A stretch of 15,525 nucleotides of DNA, taken from the NCBI GenBank assembly GCA_009787915.1, contig WQSK01000017.1:1-15525 (forward strand), written 5' to 3'. Position numbers and translations under genes: made by a program. Positions 13,365 through 15,525 of the stretch are shown here, one piece after another. The DNA is from Bacillota bacterium (GTDB lineage Bacteria; Bacillota; Clostridia; Christensenellales; UBA1242). Position 1 is the stretch's first letter. Each line of letters begins with the position of its first letter. The notes below the pieces were generated by a model. That model ran no database searches, was not told where the DNA came from, and saw only the letters and a program-made list of their open reading frames with translations.

Positions 13365-14162
13365 TTAAAACGATATGTCATCGTCTATTCTGGACGAACG
13401 AAATACGCCGTGTGAGGTTAGTTTCTTTTGCATCTTTGCGATTGTACCGCCTGCTTCGCCGTAGGTTCCTGCTGTGCCCATGGGTTCAAAGCCTATGTTT
13501 TCGTAATATTTGCCAAGTTTTTTGTTCTCGCCCCAATAGTCGAGTTTTAGGTTTTCGATACCCAGAAACGCCAGTTTGTGTTCTACATAGCGTAACAAGA
13601 AACTGCCTGCACCTGGTTCGACGCTCACAAAATTTTTCAGAAAAGCATCGTATCTGGTTCTGCCCCAGATCTCTTCGTCTTGGTATGCAATTGCCATTCC
13701 TGCTACGGGCTTTTCTTGGTTTAACAAAACAAAATAATCTGCGCCTGTTGGCCGTCTAACGTCACGGATGCGTTCAAGGGTTCTTGTCAGGTCTTTAATA
13801 TAGGATTGCACAAGTTCGTGGTTTATGTCTTTGCCGTTATCAACTACTTCGTGTTCAAGGAGTCTAAGTTCACGATTCAATTCCACGCGCAACAAACCCT
13901 CCATGCTTTTGGCGTCAGAGAGTGTTTCAGTTCCACGGATTTTGTTAATGATTGTGTCGGATATGACTTCACGTTTGCGTCGTACATAGTCTTTCCATTG
14001 CCCAATGTCGTTTTTGGTGAACCAAGTTTCACGCCAAGAATACATTTCAATAATCTCGTCGACGTACTTGGCTGGGGCAAGTCCCCAAGAGTACCCTGTG
14101 TCCGTATCCTTCAGCCCCTTCGCAAAAAGGTCGAGTGTGTAAATCTTTTCCATTCCGTTCAT
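13365..14162 (-). CDS. Uncharacterised protein with a GNAT-like C-terminal half
   Basis: The product has 265 residues. The second half reads like a GNAT N-acetyltransferase: YFVLLNQEKPVAGMAIAYQD (143-162) as the central strands, FVSVEPGAGSFLLRYVEHKL (178-197) covering the acetyl-CoA loop and its helix, and LKLDYWGENKKLGKYYENIG (205-224) followed by FEPMG, close to the family's NxxAxxfYxxxGF end. The N-terminal 135 residues are charged and helical (KDYVRRKREV, LNRELRLLEHEV, LTRTLERIRDV) and match nothing I can name. The ATG at 14162 is preferred: it overlaps the threonine dehydratase stop as ATGA and has GAGGTG five bases upstream. The acceptor is unknown. It probably belongs to one operon with the dehydratase and perhaps the dismutase. 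Confidence 0.6.
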   Translation of the reverse strand: MNGMEKIYTLDLFAKGLKDTDTGYSWGLAPAKYVDEIIEMYSWRETWFTKNDIGQWKDYVRRKREVISDTIINKIRGTETLSDAKSMEGLLRVELNRELRLLEHEVVDNGKDINHELVQSYIKDLTRTLERIRDVRRPTGADYFVLLNQEKPVAGMAIAYQDEEIWGRTRYDAFLKNFVSVEPGAGSFLLRYVEHKLAFLGIENLKLDYWGENKKLGKYYENIGFEPMGTAGTYGEAGGTIAKMQKKLTSHGVFRSSRIDDDISF

Positions 14163-15346
14163 GTGCACACCTCGTAACCCATGTCTTTGAACGTCTGCGA
14201 AAGTTTAGCACAATGTTCATGATTTTTCGTAGAACATTCCAATGTGACGTGCGGAGAATTTTTTGGAAACAAGAACTCATCAATATTTACACCGCTGTCG
14301 CCCAAAAATTGGATAAGCGGTAAAACGGCACTTGGACGGTTTGGCATTTGGAGCCTTAGTTTAAGTGCCTTGCCAGAAGCAATTTTTCCTTCTTCCAAGA
14401 TTTGGTTGAATTGGGTGTTGTCGATGTTTCGACCGCTGAGAATACAGACTACTCGTTTATTTGAACCAACCATTTTGTCACCCAAAACATGGGCCAGAGC
14501 AACCGCACCTGCGGGTTCGACTTTGGTGCCTTCCATTTCGTGAACCTTGTACAACGTCGAGGCAATTTCGGACTCGGAAACAGAATACACGTCATCAACA
14601 TATTTGTTTATAAGCCCCAACGTGATTTGCCCAGGCTTTTTTACCGCAATGCCGTCTGCCCTTGTTGAAACGGATTCTGTGGTTATGTATTCTTTGCTTT
14701 TAAAAGATTGTTCAAGCGCATTTGCGCCTTTGGCTTGAACGCCGTAGACTTTGACTTTGGGGTTTACTTGCTTTACATAAGACGCAATTCCCGCAAGCAA
14801 ACCTCCGCCTCCAGTTGGGACATATATTGCGTCAACGTCAGGTGCAGATTCCAAAATTTCCAGACCGATTGTGCCTTGCCCCGCGATGACGTCGAGGTTG
14901 TCAAATGCGTGGATAAATTCTCCGCCCCGTTCCTCGGCAATTTTTCGGGCGTGTTCATAGGCATCGTCGTATGTTGCGCCGTGTAAAACGACTTCGCCAC
15001 CTAGGTTTCTTGTTGAACTGATTTTGGAATATGGGGCGCACTCTGGCATCACGATTAGGGATTTCATGTTTTTCTCGGTTGCGGCGGCGGCAACACCTTG
15101 GGCATGATTCCCTGCGCTTGCCGTCACCACAGAGTCCACTTGTGGTTGCTCCTCGTCAATTATGAATGTGGCGTTTGCTCCACCGCGGATTTTGAAAGAG
15201 TTTGTAATTTGCTCGTTTTCTTTTTTCAACAAAACTGTGTTATCGCACTCTTTTGAAAAAGCGCGTGATAGTTTTAGGGCTGTGTAATCCACAAAACCTT
15301 TTAAACGCTTGTGTGCTTTTTGCACTTGTTCAACCATATTATCCAT
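14159..15346 (-). CDS. Threonine dehydratase (threonine ammonia-lyase) with ACT domain
   Basis: PLP-dependent deamination of threonine to 2-oxobutanoate, for isoleucine synthesis or threonine breakdown. The PLP lysine is K52 in TNSFKIRGG. SAGNHAQGVA is the substrate loop and PTGGGGLLAG binds the phosphate. The catalytic domain covers about residues 1-315. A single ACT domain follows (about 325-395, LKLRLQMPNRPSAVLPLIQF), giving the roughly 400-residue form often annotated ilvA or tdcB; ACT suggests amino-acid feedback. The start is placed at the ATG at 15346 (MDNMVEQVQKAHKRL). A TTG 14 codons upstream is actually part of the -35 box, so the longer reading is rejected. A second ATG three codons on is also possible. 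No Shine-Dalgarno site is seen. Confidence 0.95.
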   Translation of the reverse strand: MDNMVEQVQKAHKRLKGFVDYTALKLSRAFSKECDNTVLLKKENEQITNSFKIRGGANATFIIDEEQPQVDSVVTASAGNHAQGVAAAATEKNMKSLIVMPECAPYSKISSTRNLGGEVVLHGATYDDAYEHARKIAEERGGEFIHAFDNLDVIAGQGTIGLEILESAPDVDAIYVPTGGGGLLAGIASYVKQVNPKVKVYGVQAKGANALEQSFKSKEYITTESVSTRADGIAVKKPGQITLGLINKYVDDVYSVSESEIASTLYKVHEMEGTKVEPAGAVALAHVLGDKMVGSNKRVVCILSGRNIDNTQFNQILEEGKIASGKALKLRLQMPNRPSAVLPLIQFLGDSGVNIDEFLFPKNSPHVTLECSTKNHEHCAKLSQTFKDMGYEVCT

Positions 15347-15359
15347 AAAACTCTGTGGT

Positions 15360-15388
15360 AGAGTATCACAAAAATCATGATTTGTCAA
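15360..15388 (-). promoter_or_regulatory. Promoter of the threonine dehydratase operon
   Basis: On the minus strand a perfect TTGACA (15388-15383), 17-base spacer, TACTCT (15365-15360). The expected start is near 15353, about 7 bases before the ATG at 15346, so the leader is too short for a normal ribosome site. Confidence 0.7.
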
Positions 15389-15452
15389 TACAACAAAAAG
15401 GTGAGCAGGGGGCGCGCGGATTTAATTTTTTCAGTTTGCAATCTTTTCCCGT

Positions 15453-15525
15453 TTATCTTGCCGTGCGATTGTGGCGGGCGTGGCTTTTGTTGCCCGTGCG
15501 CCTTGGACCTCCGTGGGTGTTTGGT
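15453..15525 (-). CDS. Possible C-terminal tail of a basic protein (partial)
   Basis: In one minus-strand frame the edge region reads PNTHGGPRRTGNKSHARHNR then TAR and a TAA stop at 15455-15453. The Arg/His/Gly/Asn-rich content resembles the disordered tails of RNA-binding proteins, for example RNA helicases or pseudouridine synthases. The other two minus-strand frames are also open over most of this short stretch, so the evidence is composition only. Bases 15389-15452 show no clear gene or terminator. Confidence 0.3.
   Translation of the reverse strand, partial: PNTHGGPRRTGNKSHARHNRTAR

Noticed and set aside
15347..15388. An N-terminal extension of threonine dehydratase from a TTG.
   Set aside because: That TTG is the first half of a perfect TTGACA -35 box with a correctly spaced -10, so those codons lie upstream of the transcript.

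Overview
The window looks like a bacterial chromosome segment of moderate to low GC, most likely from a Clostridia-like member of the Bacillota. This assignment is inference. It rests on the gene order KOW protein-infA-rpmJ-rpsM-rpsK-rpsD-rpoA-rplQ, the zinc-binding (cysteine-rich) forms of S4 and L36, and translation that fits the standard code with TGA as stop. No rRNA, CRISPR array, transposase or phage gene was seen.

Layout, left to right. (1) 1-970, minus strand: the N-terminal part of a membrane-anchored RCC1-repeat protein, cut by the left edge. (2) 1028-1103, minus: tRNA-Thr(CGU) with encoded CCA. A hairpin terminator (1108-1138) lies just upstream of it and closes the next unit. (3) 1155-4654, minus: the translation/transcription operon (81-residue KOW protein, IF-1, L36, S13, S11, S4, RNA polymerase alpha, L17), with genes joined by TAATG/ATGA overlaps. 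Its promoter sits directly at the KOW gene, and six 11-bp tandem repeats lie upstream of that promoter. (4) 4785-9721, minus: pheS-pheT, then a divergent diadenylate-cyclase-like protein, then a dCMP-deaminase-family enzyme whose N-terminus contains an in-frame palindromic DNA element. (5) 9744-12740, plus: tyrS, an M29 aminopeptidase and a SAM methyltransferase, divergent from pheS across only 22 bp. (6) 12732-15346, minus: a threonine dehydratase with an ACT domain, a GNAT-like protein and an Fe/Mn superoxide dismutase, ending convergently and overlapping the methyltransferase by 9 bp. (7) 15347-15525: the threonine dehydratase promoter and possibly the tail of another basic protein.

The core content is ordinary housekeeping: translation machinery, two aminoacyl-tRNA synthetases, RNA polymerase alpha, amino-acid and nucleotide metabolism. 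No complete novel defence or mobile system is evident. The most unusual features are architectural. Genes that start transcription units (KOW, pheS, tyrS, probably the RCC1 gene) have a sigma70-like -10 box only 5-9 bases before the start codon and no Shine-Dalgarno site, which implies leaderless mRNAs, whereas most operon-internal genes have clear Shine-Dalgarno sites. A 108-bp cloverleaf-like palindrome occupies exactly 36 codons of the deaminase gene. An 11-bp helically phased repeat lies upstream of the ribosomal operon promoter. The DAC-like protein and the superoxide dismutase both depart from usual active-site patterns.
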